Assembly: GCF_030817535.1 (NCBI RefSeq)
Contig: NZ_JAUSZL010000002.1
Coordinates: 7,440,001-7,504,000, forward strand
Reading direction: 5' to 3'
Length of the DNA stretch: 64,000 bases
Source: Streptomyces sp. V3I8
Lineage (GTDB): Bacteria > Actinomycetota > Actinomycetes > Streptomycetales > Streptomycetaceae
Shown here: in pieces, positions 44,295 through 53,033 of the stretch
Layout of the letters: every line of letters begins with the position of its first letter
Position numbering within the stretch: the first letter of the stretch is position 1
Program-made: the position numbers and the translations under genes
Notes under the pieces: generated by a model
What the model was told of the DNA's origin: nothing
What the model saw: only the letters and a program-made list of their open reading frames with translations
The model's database searches: none

Positions 44295-45281
44295 TCACCC
44301 GAACACCGGCGTCCGTCCTGCCAGGCGGTGTGCGATGGCCGGGAAGAGTTCGAGCGCACGTCGCCCGATCAGCTCCGCCTGGGCGGGGGTGACGACCGAG
44401 GAACCGCGCAAGGCGGTGATGTTCGCGTTGAGCGTGCGATCGCCGCTGCACGGCACGCCCGCGTCGCCACCGTAGACGATGTGGTCGAGGGGAACCATCG
44501 TCAAGGCCGCCGCCAGGTTGGCGTCCGTGCCGGATGCGGCGGTGTCGAGGTAGAGGCGGCTCAACTGCCCGGCGATCTCCTCAGCGGTGAACTGATCCCC
44601 GGCAGGCACCCATGCCTCGGTGCCGAGCAGTGCGAGCCGACCGGAGAGACCGGGCAGGGCGCCGCCACAGTGCGCGAGGACGAAGCGGATGTCCGGACAG
44701 CGGCGGAATACGCCTTGGTACAGCATGGCGACGACGGTGCGTGCCGTGTCGAACGCGACTTCCACCAGCGGGGTGGGCAGCCCGAGTTCGGGCCGTGTCG
44801 TCGTGTCAGGGTGCACGAACACCACCGCGCTACGCCGGTTCAGCTCGTCCCATACCGGCTCCAGCACCCGATCGGACAGGTTGACGCCGTTGTAGGTCGT
44901 GCTCATCGCCCAGCCGTCCGGCTGCATGGCCTTGTCGGCACGGGCGATCTCCGCAAGCGCGACGTGCGGGTCATCGGTGGGCAGAGCCGCCAGCAGACCG
45001 AAGCGATCGGGGTGTTCGGTGACGACTTCGGCACCGTAGTCGTTGGAGGCGCGCAGCGCGTCGTGGGTCTGCGGCACAGCGCTCAACAATTGCATCGCCA
45101 CCCCTGTCCGGTCCATCGAGCGCAGGGCGCCTTCGACGGTCCAATGGTGCGGCTGGGGCGCGAGGAAACACAACTCCTGCATGGCGGTCCACGCGGTGTG
45201 TCGTTGTTCTTCGGTGGTCGGAGGGGTGAAGTGCGCGTGCACGTCCACCCAGGCCCTGGTGGTCAACGGCGTTCCTCTCAT
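44295..45281 (-). CDS. Amidohydrolase-2 family protein, ACMSD-like
   Basis: A 328-residue TIM-barrel metal enzyme. The opening WVDVHAHFTPP supplies the HxH pair, FVLAHCGG the later His, and DHIVYGGDAGVP the final Asp, as in 2-amino-3-carboxymuconate semialdehyde decarboxylase and related PF04909 decarboxylases and hydratases. The start ATG 45281 overlaps the aldehyde-dehydrogenase stop as ATGA, so it is the last gene of that operon. Its role is probably decarboxylation of a ring-cleavage product (inference). Confidence 0.78.
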   Translation of the reverse strand: MRGTPLTTRAWVDVHAHFTPPTTEEQRHTAWTAMQELCFLAPQPHHWTVEGALRSMDRTGVAMQLLSAVPQTHDALRASNDYGAEVVTEHPDRFGLLAALPTDDPHVALAEIARADKAMQPDGWAMSTTYNGVNLSDRVLEPVWDELNRRSAVVFVHPDTTTRPELGLPTPLVEVAFDTARTVVAMLYQGVFRRCPDIRFVLAHCGGALPGLSGRLALLGTEAWVPAGDQFTAEEIAGQLSRLYLDTAASGTDANLAAALTMVPLDHIVYGGDAGVPCSGDRTLNANITALRGSSVVTPAQAELIGRRALELFPAIAHRLAGRTPVFG

Positions 45282-46530
45282 TGTTGTTCCGGTCGTTCTT
45301 GTTCCGGGGCCGCGGTGGCGTCGAGCGACGGCTGCCACCGGGGTATTGGGCCGAGCCCGTTGGGGATGCGCAGACTCTTGCTGTAGCCGAACTCGTGCAG
45401 GGTCTCGTGGGCGTGCTCGCGGCCGTAGCCGCTGGCTCCCGTACCGCCGAACGGAACCCCGACAGCAGCCCTGTGGTAATGGTTGACAAAGACCAGACCA
45501 GCGCGGACAGCGTTGCCGATTCTCAGCGCGCGCTGGTGGTTCCCGCTGAACACACCCGCGACGAGTCCGAACGGGGTGCCGTTGGCGATCCGGACGGCCT
45601 CGTCCTCGTCGTGAAACCGGATCATCGTCACGACCGGTCCCAAGATCTCCTCGTTCGCCACCCGCATCGCCGGCGTGACCTGCGTCAGCAGGGTCGGAGC
45701 AACGTAGTACCCACCGGCCAGCCGTGGGTTCGCAGGCAACTCGGCCTGCGCGAGAAGCACCGCTCCCTCGGCGCGCCCGATGTCCAGGTAGTCCAGCACC
45801 CGGTGTTGCTGCTCGGACGTCACGAGCGGCCCGACGTGGGTGGCCGGATCGGCGCCGTCACCCACGGTCAGTCGGCGTACGGCCCGCGCCACGCGGTCGG
45901 CCACCTCGTCGTAGACGGTGTCCTGCACGAGCAGGCGGGAGGCGGCGGTGCACGCCTCGCCCTGGTTGAAGTAGCCAGCCTCGACGAGCCAGGGTACGGC
46001 CGAGTCGAGGTCGGCGTCGTCGAAGACGATGAACGGGTTCTTACCGCCGAGTTCGAGCAACGCCGGGGTGAGGTTGTCCGCCGCCGTCTTCAGCACGGAC
46101 ACCCCCGTGGCCGGGGCGCCGGTGAAGGAGATCTTCCCGACGAGCGGGTGCGCGGCGAGCGCTGCGCCGACCGGGTCGCGGCCCGGTACGACGTGGACCA
46201 CGTCGTCAGGAACGATCCCTCGATCAGCTCGATCAGCTCGATCAGCTCGATCAGCTCGATGAGCTCGATGAGCCGAAGCACCGACAGCGGTGCCTGCTCC
46301 GGCGGTTTGAGCACGACGGCGTTACCGACGGCGAGCGCCGGGGCGAGCTTGCCCGCGGTGTGGATGGGCGGCCAGTTGAACGGCGCGATCGCCCCGATGA
46401 CGCCATAGGGTTCGAGGGTCGTGACATCGAGCAGCGGTCCGTTCTGCGCCGCGGCGCTGGGCGGGGTCGTGATCAACCCGGCGAACAGGTCGAAGATCGC
46501 CGCGGACGCGACCATGTCGAAATCCACCGC
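45278..46530 (-). pseudogene. Aldehyde dehydrogenase, truncated and frameshifted
   Basis: NAD-dependent ALDH sequence in two frames. The first part (to 46219) includes [20 protein letters not shown] and [20 protein letters not shown]; then six LIE units; then, one frame over, GAPATG, LELGGKNPFIVFDDADLD (Glu) and FNQGEACTAASR (catalytic Cys), reaching the stop at 45280-45278. The first ~100 residues of an ALDH are missing because the gene is fused in frame to a LysR gene. The family includes aminomuconate-semialdehyde dehydrogenases. Inactive unless the frameshift is a sequencing error. Confidence 0.7.
46219..46272 (-). repeat. 9-bp tandem repeat coding (Leu-Ile-Glu)6
   Basis: CTGATCGAG-type units, six in a row, inside the ALDH cofactor-binding domain where most relatives have one or two. 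The reading frame breaks immediately after the last unit. Confidence 0.85.
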
Positions 46531-47460
46531 GCCCAGGACGCCACGCAGCCACCGATGTCCCGGGTCGGCGTCGTGCATCGGATGCCACCAGAACGCCTCG
46601 GTCAGCGACACCATTTCGAAGGGGAACTCCAGCACCCGAATGCCGTCGCCGTCCTGGGCCGCCGCGACCCGGCCCGGCACGACCCCGATGGTGTCCGTGC
46701 CGCGAACGAGCCGGGGCACGACGAGGAAGGAGTCCGCGACCGCGACGACCCGAGGGGTGATCCCGAGCAACTCCAGTTGCCGCCAGGCGGGCGGCCGGCC
46801 GGCCCGGTCCGCGAAGGTCGCGATCCACGGCAGCCGTTCCAGGTCCTGTCTGGTCAGCTCGTCGCCGACCGACTTGTTGTCCGCGGAGACTACACACACC
46901 CACCGGTCCGTGTGGACATCCGCGAAAGACGCCAGGCTGAGATATCCGTGCGGCAGCAGGACACCGTCGACAGTGCGCAGGTACTTGTCCTCGTGCTCTA
47001 GCAGTTCGGCGCTGACCGGCTGGAAACGCAGGCCCACGCCGGGCGCGGGACCGCGGACCCGGCGGAGGAGCTCAGCCCCCGCCGTGACGATCCCGTGATC
47101 GGACGAGACGATGGTGAAGGTCCGGGTCGAGGTCTCCGGCGAGAAGGTCGTCTCCGCGGCGAAGGTCCGGTCGACGGCCGTGACCGCGGCTGCGACCAGG
47201 GGACGTAGCCGCTCCCCGAACGCGGTCAGCCGGTAGGAGTTGCCGCCCCGTTCCAGCAACGGGTCACCGAAGTGCCGGCGCAGTCGTCGCAGCGACTTCG
47301 ACAACGTCGGCTGGGTGCGTCCCAGACGCGTCGCCGCCGCGGTGACGCTGAGTTCGCTCAGCAATGCGTGCAACGCCTGCAGATGAGTGGACTCCAGGCC
47401 AAAGGAGAGAAGGGCATCGCGGTGCGGGGCGGCCTTGCCCTCGTTGTCAGCGCTCGGCAC
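46530..47460 (-). pseudogene. LysR-family regulator fused to aldehyde dehydrogenase
   Basis: About 310 residues of a LysR protein: helix-turn-helix [20 protein letters not shown], then [16 protein letters not shown], and a full effector domain to [15 protein letters not shown]. Without a stop it runs on into the ALDH ([19 protein letters not shown]), so a deletion removed the LysR stop, the intergenic region and the ALDH N-terminus. GTG 47460 is the likely start. The DNA-binding half could still fold, so this part may not be dead, but the chimera is surely abnormal. Confidence 0.65.
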
Positions 47461-47844
47461 GATGACGCCGGTGGGGCGGCCGAGCGGGAAGCCCCGGTTT
47501 GCAGGCGGTCTCCGCGAACCGCCATCGGTGCGGTCCGCGTGCTCGGTCAGTCGCCACTGCGGCTCGGCCTCCGTTGGTCCAGGGTCTGTCAGCAGCACTC
47601 AGCAGCACGCACGTTGAGCCAGGAGCTGCCCGACAAGCTTTCCGTGCCGGCCACCGTTCCAAGACGCTCATCCCCGTGCAGCCTCGCGCACACGTCAGGT
47701 TCTGACCCTCGTCGGCGTGCTCTTCAGCGGCCTGCTTCGGCGACTGACCGTCCTGCGGTCTCGTCCAGTCTGGCTTTCACCCTCTGGCCTCGAACGTCGC
47801 GTCGTACGCGCTCACCCGTCCGGTGTTGGCCTTGGCGCCCGGGT
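47461..47844. other. Intergenic, no gene seen
   Basis: Frames on both strands lack starts or conserved motifs. It separates the broken LysR gene from the 3' end of the next operon. Confidence 0.45.
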
Positions 47845-48540
47845 TCAGGATTCTGTTGGGAATTGCCGCATGAACTCCTGGAAGGTGTGCACGTCGCTGC
47901 CGGTCAGTGGGGCGCCGTGGGCAAAGCCGACTGCATTCAGGTTCGGGGGGATGCGGGCCAGGCTGCCGGGCCTGAGGCCGGGATCGGCGGCGAGTGCGGC
48001 CGGGCCGATGGCGAGTTTGCCGCGGTTGAAGGCGGCGTCTCCCATGAGGACGGTCCGGCTGGGTTCGTGAAGCAGCACGATGTGGCCGGGTGAGTGGCCG
48101 GGGGTGTGGATGACGCGCAGTCCGTTGCTGCCTTCCACCACTTCTCCGTCGGAGACGGTGCCGTCGGCGGTGGTGGGGGCCCAGTGGAGTGCGGGCAGGT
48201 GGTCGATGAGGCGGCCGACGGTGCCGGAGCGTCCCTGGGCCGGTACGCGTCCGGCTTCCAGCCAGGCGCGATCGGCGTGGTGGATCAGGATGTGTGCACC
48301 GGTGGCGCGGCGGAGTTCGGCGGCACCCTGTACGTGGTCGGGGTGGGCGTGGGTGAGGATGACGCGGCGGATGTCGGAGGGCTTGTGGCCCAGAGCGGCG
48401 ATCGTGTTGAGGAGTACTTCGGGGGCTTTGGACCAGCCGACGTCGATGAGGGTGAAGCCGTCGTCGCCGTCGACGAGGAAGGCGTTGTCACGCCTGCTGG
48501 TGGCGATCCGGGTGACGCCCGGAGAGAGCGGGCTGTGCAT
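47845..48540 (-). CDS. MBL-fold metallo-hydrolase
   Basis: A 231-residue metallo-beta-lactamase-fold hydrolase with the metal motif THAHPDHVQGA, a further ligand His in HTPGHSPGHIVL, Asp in LMGDAAF and a late GFAHGAPL. ATG 48540 follows CAAGGAATCCTC. It is the last gene of the MFS-to-MBL operon, 84 bp downstream of the small hydratase subunit. Candidates are a lactonase or thioesterase step; sequence alone cannot tell. Confidence 0.82.
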   Translation of the reverse strand: MHSPLSPGVTRIATSRRDNAFLVDGDDGFTLIDVGWSKAPEVLLNTIAALGHKPSDIRRVILTHAHPDHVQGAAELRRATGAHILIHHADRAWLEAGRVPAQGRSGTVGRLIDHLPALHWAPTTADGTVSDGEVVEGSNGLRVIHTPGHSPGHIVLLHEPSRTVLMGDAAFNRGKLAIGPAALAADPGLRPGSLARIPPNLNAVGFAHGAPLTGSDVHTFQEFMRQFPTES

Positions 48541-48624
48541 GAGGATTCCTTGATTGTGAAGGGTGCAGTTACAGACGGGGACGGAACGTTGCCGGGGCGG
48601 CGCCGGCACCTCCCTGACACCGGC

Positions 48625-49143
48625 TCAGTGGTCGCGTGCGGCCGGGGCGGGGATGTAGCCCTCGCGGGCGAGCTTGGGCAGGATGCCGCCGTTGGCCAGG
48701 ATGTCGAGGACCAGGGGCGGCAGTGCGCCTGCCTCCAGGCACGTACCGGACCTGGTGTTCTCGGCCCATCCTTCGGCGAAGTCGAGGCGTGCGGTGTCGC
48801 CGTCGGTGAATGCCGCGCTGGCACCGGGGACGGTGAGGGCGGGCAGGCCGTGATTGATGCAGTTGCGCAGGAATAGGGAGTTGAACTCCTCTGCGATCAG
48901 TGCGGCGATGCCCAGTTCGCGAAAGAGTGCGGCGACGGGACGGGACGAACCAAGGCCGAAGTTGCGGCCCGCCACGACGATGTCGCCTGTCTCGACCTCG
49001 TCGGTCCAGCCGGGGCGCAGTTCGTAGAAGATGTGGCGCGCGGCTTCGGACACGGGCAGTTTCATGGCGAAGGCGGGGTACATGGCGTCGGTGGTGACGG
49101 AGTCGCCGACTACCCAGACGCGTCCGGTGATGAGGGTGTCCAT
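48625..49143 (-). CDS. LeuD-like hydro-lyase small subunit
   Basis: A 172-residue aconitase swivel-domain protein. [15 protein letters not shown] replaces the usual 'GDNIDTD' opening, and [17 protein letters not shown] carries the GSSR motif that contacts the substrate carboxylate. It partners the large subunit just upstream; its ATG overlaps the large-subunit stop region (49143). The pair most resembles the LeuCD/dimethylmalate-dehydratase group. Since the rest of leucine biosynthesis is absent here, a catabolic role is more likely. Confidence 0.85.
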   Translation of the reverse strand: MDTLITGRVWVVGDSVTTDAMYPAFAMKLPVSEAARHIFYELRPGWTDEVETGDIVVAGRNFGLGSSRPVAALFRELGIAALIAEEFNSLFLRNCINHGLPALTVPGASAAFTDGDTARLDFAEGWAENTRSGTCLEAGALPPLVLDILANGGILPKLAREGYIPAPAARDH

Positions 49144-50396
49144 CAGCTGTGTTCCCCTCGCGGGTCGGTGACGTGGCCGGTGAGGGCGGAGGCGGCGACG
49201 GTGGCGGGGGAGGCCATGTAGATCTCGGCGTCGGGGCTGCCCATACGGCCGGTGAAGTTACGGGTGGAGGAGGTCAGGCAGACCTCGCCGGGGGCGAGCA
49301 GGCCCATGTGGTAGCCGAAGCAGGCGCCGCAAGTGGAGTTGGTGATCACCGCGCCGGCGTCGGCGAGGTCCTGGAGGTAGCCGGCGCGCATGGCGTCCTT
49401 GTAGACCTCCTGGGAGGCCGGGGTGATGAGCAGCCGTACTCCCGGCGCGACAGTGCGGCCACGCACGATGTCGGCGGCGATCTTGAGGTCCTCGAGTTGC
49501 CCGTTGGCGCACGATCCGATGAAGCACTGGTTGACCGGCCGCTTCTCGATCGCTGATACCGGCAGCGAGTTGTGGCTGACGGTGCCCGGGCGGGCGACGT
49601 AGGGCTCCAGCGACGACAGGTCCACGGTGCGTACGGCGGCGTAGGTAGCGTCCGGGTCCGGGTCGGCTGCTGTGTAGGAGCCGGGGGCGGCTCCGTGGGC
49701 CGCGAGGAAGTCGCGGGCAAGGTCGTCGATGGGGAAGGTGGAGAAGTCAGCCGAGATCTCGGCGCCCTGGGTCGCGATGGTGCGCCGGTCGTTCATGGGG
49801 ATCGAGGCGAGGCCCGGTCCGCCGTATTCGAGGTTGTGATTGGTGGCGTCGCCGTAGGTGCCGGCGATGTACAGGAAGATGTCCTTGCCAGATACGGCGT
49901 TCGGCTTGGTGCCGGTGAATTCGTAGCGGATGGTGGGTGCGGCCTGGAACCAGGTCTTGCCGGTGCACAGGATCGAATACACCTCGGCAGGGCCGAGTCC
50001 GCGGGCTGCGGTGTTGTAGGCGCCGCCCGCGCAGGTGTGGGAGTCGGTGCAGGCGAGGATCTCGCCGGGGCGGGCCAGGCCGTTCTCGGCGATGACCTGG
50101 TGGCAGATGCCGTGGCGGCCGACGTCGTAAAACTTGTCGATGTGGAAGTCGCGGGCGAAGGTGCGGGCGTGGGTGCCGCCGATCGCGTCGTGGACGCTGG
50201 GGGCGGGCACGGCGTGGTCCATGATCACGGCAACCTTGTCCGGGTCGTTGATCTTCAGGGGCTGGACCCAGCCGGTGGCGAACTGCAGGTCGATCATCAC
50301 GGTCATGTCGACGTCGCACACCACCGTGTCACCAGCGCTGACGTGGTCCACGCCGGCCTTGCGGGCAAGGATCTTCTCCATCATCGTCATACCCAT
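49143..50396 (-). CDS. LeuC-like hydro-lyase large subunit ([4Fe-4S])
   Basis: A 417-residue aconitase-superfamily large subunit. Cluster ligands are visible as the Cys in FIGSCANGQ and the pair in [23 protein letters not shown] carries the conserved DSH. It begins [20 protein letters not shown] at ATG 50396, which shares one base with the stop of the lyase gene (TGATG). With the small subunit it adds or removes water on a di- or tricarboxylate. Homologues include isopropylmalate, homoaconitate and 2,3-dimethylmalate (de)hydratases; which one cannot be settled here. Confidence 0.85.
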   Translation of the reverse strand: MGMTMMEKILARKAGVDHVSAGDTVVCDVDMTVMIDLQFATGWVQPLKINDPDKVAVIMDHAVPAPSVHDAIGGTHARTFARDFHIDKFYDVGRHGICHQVIAENGLARPGEILACTDSHTCAGGAYNTAARGLGPAEVYSILCTGKTWFQAAPTIRYEFTGTKPNAVSGKDIFLYIAGTYGDATNHNLEYGGPGLASIPMNDRRTIATQGAEISADFSTFPIDDLARDFLAAHGAAPGSYTAADPDPDATYAAVRTVDLSSLEPYVARPGTVSHNSLPVSAIEKRPVNQCFIGSCANGQLEDLKIAADIVRGRTVAPGVRLLITPASQEVYKDAMRAGYLQDLADAGAVITNSTCGACFGYHMGLLAPGEVCLTSSTRNFTGRMGSPDAEIYMASPATVAASALTGHVTDPRGEHS

Positions 50397-51292
50397 CAGG
50401 CACCGTCCTTGGCGTCGTCGCGGTAGCGCTCGCCTATCGCGGACCACTCGCGCAGCCCGACGAGCTCGAACAGACCCTGAGGGCCGGGCGTGGCCTGAGG
50501 CATGGTGCCGCCCATGCGGCTCAGAGCCTCCAACCCGTGCAGGACGTAAGGGGCGAGCAGGGCGCCGGGGTGGATGGCGATACGGAAGCCGAGCTCGGCG
50601 AGCCGGTCGGGTGCGGTGTCGGGAGTGAGGCCGCCCTGCACCATGTTGATCAGCAGGGGGGCCTCCACCTCGGCGGCGATCTTCTCGATCTCCCCGATGT
50701 TCCGCGGAGCCTCGACGAAGAGGACGTCGGCGCCCGCAGCTGCGTAGCGGCCGGCGCGGTCGATCGCCTCTGCGATGCCCAGCGGTCCGCGGGCGTCGGT
50801 CCGTGCGATGATCACCAGATCGGAGTCGGTGCGGGCCTGGAGGGCGGCGTCCAGCTTGTCGATGAACTCCCCGGGGGCAATGAGTTCTTTGTCGGGCAGG
50901 TGGCCGCATTTTTTGGGGAATGACTGATCTTCGAGGTGGAGGGCGGCCACTCCTGCCTTCTCGTACTCGCGCACCGTGCGCGCCACGTTCATCGGTGCGC
51001 CGTAGCCGGTGTCGGCATCGGCGATCAGCGGGATGCCGTCGAGTGCGGTGACCACGATGCGGGCTCGCTCGGTCATCTCGCTCTGGGTGAGAAGCCCGAT
51101 GTCGGGCAGCCCGAACCCGGCGACGGACACCCCCGCGCCGCTCAGGTAGGCGGCCCTGAAACCGGTGCGGGCAACGAGGTGGGCGGAGAGGCCGTCGAAC
51201 ACGCCGGGGGCGGTGATCAGGCTGTCCTGGGCGAGCAGCGAGCGCAGCCGGCCGCCCGCGGTGGCGGGACGTGCTTGTCGAGACGGTGACAT
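50396..51292 (-). CDS. PEP mutase/isocitrate lyase superfamily lyase
   Basis: A 298-residue protein with GVFDGLSAHLVARTGFRAAY, IPLIADADTGYGAP (metal-binding Asp residues) and the catalytic loop QSFPKKCGHLP, whose KKCGH resembles the KRCGH of 2-methylisocitrate lyase. That Cys-containing loop is found in C-C lyases and not in PEP mutases. It should cleave a 2-hydroxy acid made by the LeuCD-like hydratase to pyruvate (or glyoxylate) and another acid. It sits between the MmgE/PrpD gene and the hydratase subunits in one operon. Confidence 0.85.
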   Translation of the reverse strand: MSPSRQARPATAGGRLRSLLAQDSLITAPGVFDGLSAHLVARTGFRAAYLSGAGVSVAGFGLPDIGLLTQSEMTERARIVVTALDGIPLIADADTGYGAPMNVARTVREYEKAGVAALHLEDQSFPKKCGHLPDKELIAPGEFIDKLDAALQARTDSDLVIIARTDARGPLGIAEAIDRAGRYAAAGADVLFVEAPRNIGEIEKIAAEVEAPLLINMVQGGLTPDTAPDRLAELGFRIAIHPGALLAPYVLHGLEALSRMGGTMPQATPGPQGLFELVGLREWSAIGERYRDDAKDGA

Positions 51293-51318
51293 GGGTATTC
51301 CTTGCAGTTCGTGACGGG

Positions 51319-52764
51319 TCAGTCGAGGACGCTGCGAGCGGGTGCGGCCAGCAGTTCCACCAGACGGTCCAGAGCGGGCTGGTTTTCGAGGTCAAGGACG
51401 ATGCGTTCGATCTCCTGTGCCCGGTCGGCATCGATGACGCCGGTGGTCAGTGCCCGGTATTTGTCGCGGATTTCCGTGTGGGTGAGCGGGTCGTCCGGGC
51501 CGCCGTGGGGCTGGTTGAGGGCCTGGGTGCGGACCTCGCCACCGCGCAGCGTGATCGTGAGGCGGGTGTTGTAGCCGCGCTGGGTCCAGGTCGGGTCCTG
51601 GGGCTCGTCGACCTGCTTCACCTCGGTGCGGCCGATTAGCTGCCAGACGTCGTCGGCGTCGATCCGGGCGGGCGTGAACTGCTCCGGCCTCACGTGGCCG
51701 TCCAAGAGGGCCACGGCCGTGGCGTAGGCGATGTTCATCTGGGCGCCGATGGTGGTCAGCGGGCGCTCCGGGGTCCACCACCCGTGGTGGTAGATCGTGT
51801 CAGGGACCTCGATGAGGATGGATTCGACGGCCTCGGCACTGAGCGTACGGCCGTCGGTCACCGTGATGGCGGCGTCGATGGCGGGATGCAGCCCGCCCAT
51901 GGCCGCGTGGATCTTCACCGTGATCTGCTCGGTGTGCCATATCTGACCCAGGCCCTTGGTGATCTGGGTGGCGTCGGGGTTGTGGCCCTCGCCGAAGGTG
52001 GACAGGAAGCCGCCGTAGGAGCGCTCGAAGACCTTCTTGATGCCGGTGTAGCCGGCCTGGGCGAGACCGGCGGCGTAGAAACCGTTACGGGAGGCCAGAC
52101 CGTGGTGCATCCGCTTGGACATCGCCTCGTACTGCGCGGCCATGAGACCCGCGGACTGCGTGGCGGCCAGGCCGAGCGCGTCCTCGAACGCTGCGGCGTC
52201 CAGGCCGCGCAGTGCCCCGGATGCTGCGGCGGCCGCATGCGTGCCGAAGACCGAACCCGAGTGCCAGCCGCGGGACAGCATCTGCGGACCGTGCAGGGAC
52301 AGGCCGACCCGGGTGCCGGTCTCGAAGCCCAGGACCGTCGCCCTGAGGAACTCCGCCCCCGTGACCGACGGTAGTTGCGATGCGGTGGACAACAGTGCCG
52401 GCAGGACCAGCGAAGTGCTGTGCAGTGGGGCTGCCGGGTAGTAGTCGTCGAGTTCGAAGCCCTGGATGAACGTGCCATTCAGCACGGCGGCTGCCGGGCC
52501 GCTGGTGGTGCGCCCCCAGCCGATCACCGGGACCTCTCCGGAGCCCTCAAGGTTCAGGACCGCTTCGACAGCGGTGCGCGACCAGGGCAGCTGGGCGCCG
52601 ATCAGTGCGCAGGCCAGGCCGTCGAGCACCAGGTGCGCGGCCCGCTCCCGCACGTTGGTGGGGATCTGTTCCACTGTGGTGGCGGCCAGCCAGCCGGCCA
52701 GCTGCCCCGTGGGGCCCTTGGGGTCGGTGGGCTGCCGGGTGGTCGTTGGCGTCGGTGCGGACAC
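51319..52764 (-). CDS. MmgE/PrpD family dehydratase/decarboxylase
   Basis: A 481-residue protein of the MmgE/PrpD fold: a helical domain (RERAAHLVLDGLACALIGAQ, WGRTTSGPAAAVLNGTF, ELDDYYPAAPLHSTSLVLPA) followed by the C-terminal alpha/beta domain (AAMGGLHPAIDAA). Members are 2-methylcitrate dehydratase and cis-aconitate decarboxylase. GTG 52764 is preferred since AGGAGG lies eight bases upstream. It is the second gene after the MFS transporter. Its product would feed the LeuCD-like hydratase. Confidence 0.85.
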   Translation of the reverse strand: MSAPTPTTTRQPTDPKGPTGQLAGWLAATTVEQIPTNVRERAAHLVLDGLACALIGAQLPWSRTAVEAVLNLEGSGEVPVIGWGRTTSGPAAAVLNGTFIQGFELDDYYPAAPLHSTSLVLPALLSTASQLPSVTGAEFLRATVLGFETGTRVGLSLHGPQMLSRGWHSGSVFGTHAAAAASGALRGLDAAAFEDALGLAATQSAGLMAAQYEAMSKRMHHGLASRNGFYAAGLAQAGYTGIKKVFERSYGGFLSTFGEGHNPDATQITKGLGQIWHTEQITVKIHAAMGGLHPAIDAAITVTDGRTLSAEAVESILIEVPDTIYHHGWWTPERPLTTIGAQMNIAYATAVALLDGHVRPEQFTPARIDADDVWQLIGRTEVKQVDEPQDPTWTQRGYNTRLTITLRGGEVRTQALNQPHGGPDDPLTHTEIRDKYRALTTGVIDADRAQEIERIVLDLENQPALDRLVELLAAPARSVLD

Positions 52765-53033
52765 CGCGCTCACCTCCTATGTCGTGGAGCCTGGATCGGG
52801 CGGCAGGAGTGGTCTGGTCTCCCGCGAACCTCTTGGTTGTGAGGGCCGCGCGGGTGGCAGGGGGATGCTGCCCGGCCCGAGGTGATCCTCGGGAAAGGGA
52901 GGGGACCGTCGCCGCCTTCGGGCGGGACGACGTCCCTCTCGCCGGGCGCCTGCTTGCCAAGTGGCGCGCGGGCGGCTGGTCGGACTTCCACCGTCTGCTG
53001 GTGGTGGACGACGTGGCATCGGTACAGCCCTTT

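Noticed and set aside
48625..50396. LeuCD-like pair as leucine biosynthesis genes
   Set aside because: They lie in one operon with an organic-acid importer, MmgE/PrpD and a C-C lyase, far from leuA or leuB. A biosynthetic role is possible but less likely.
49143..51431. A single 762-residue minus-strand frame spanning the LeuC-like gene and most of the lyase gene
   Set aside because: Only its last 417 residues are real (LeuC-like, starting at 50396). The upstream part is the lyase gene in the wrong frame, with arginine-rich, motif-free sequence.
52877..53033. Plus-strand protein-like stretch between the MFS and MmgE/PrpD genes (GRLLAKWRAGGWSDFHRLLV)
   Set aside because: It has no start and no stop at a sensible place, and runs into antisense of the MFS gene. 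It may be a scrap of an old gene but cannot be supported.
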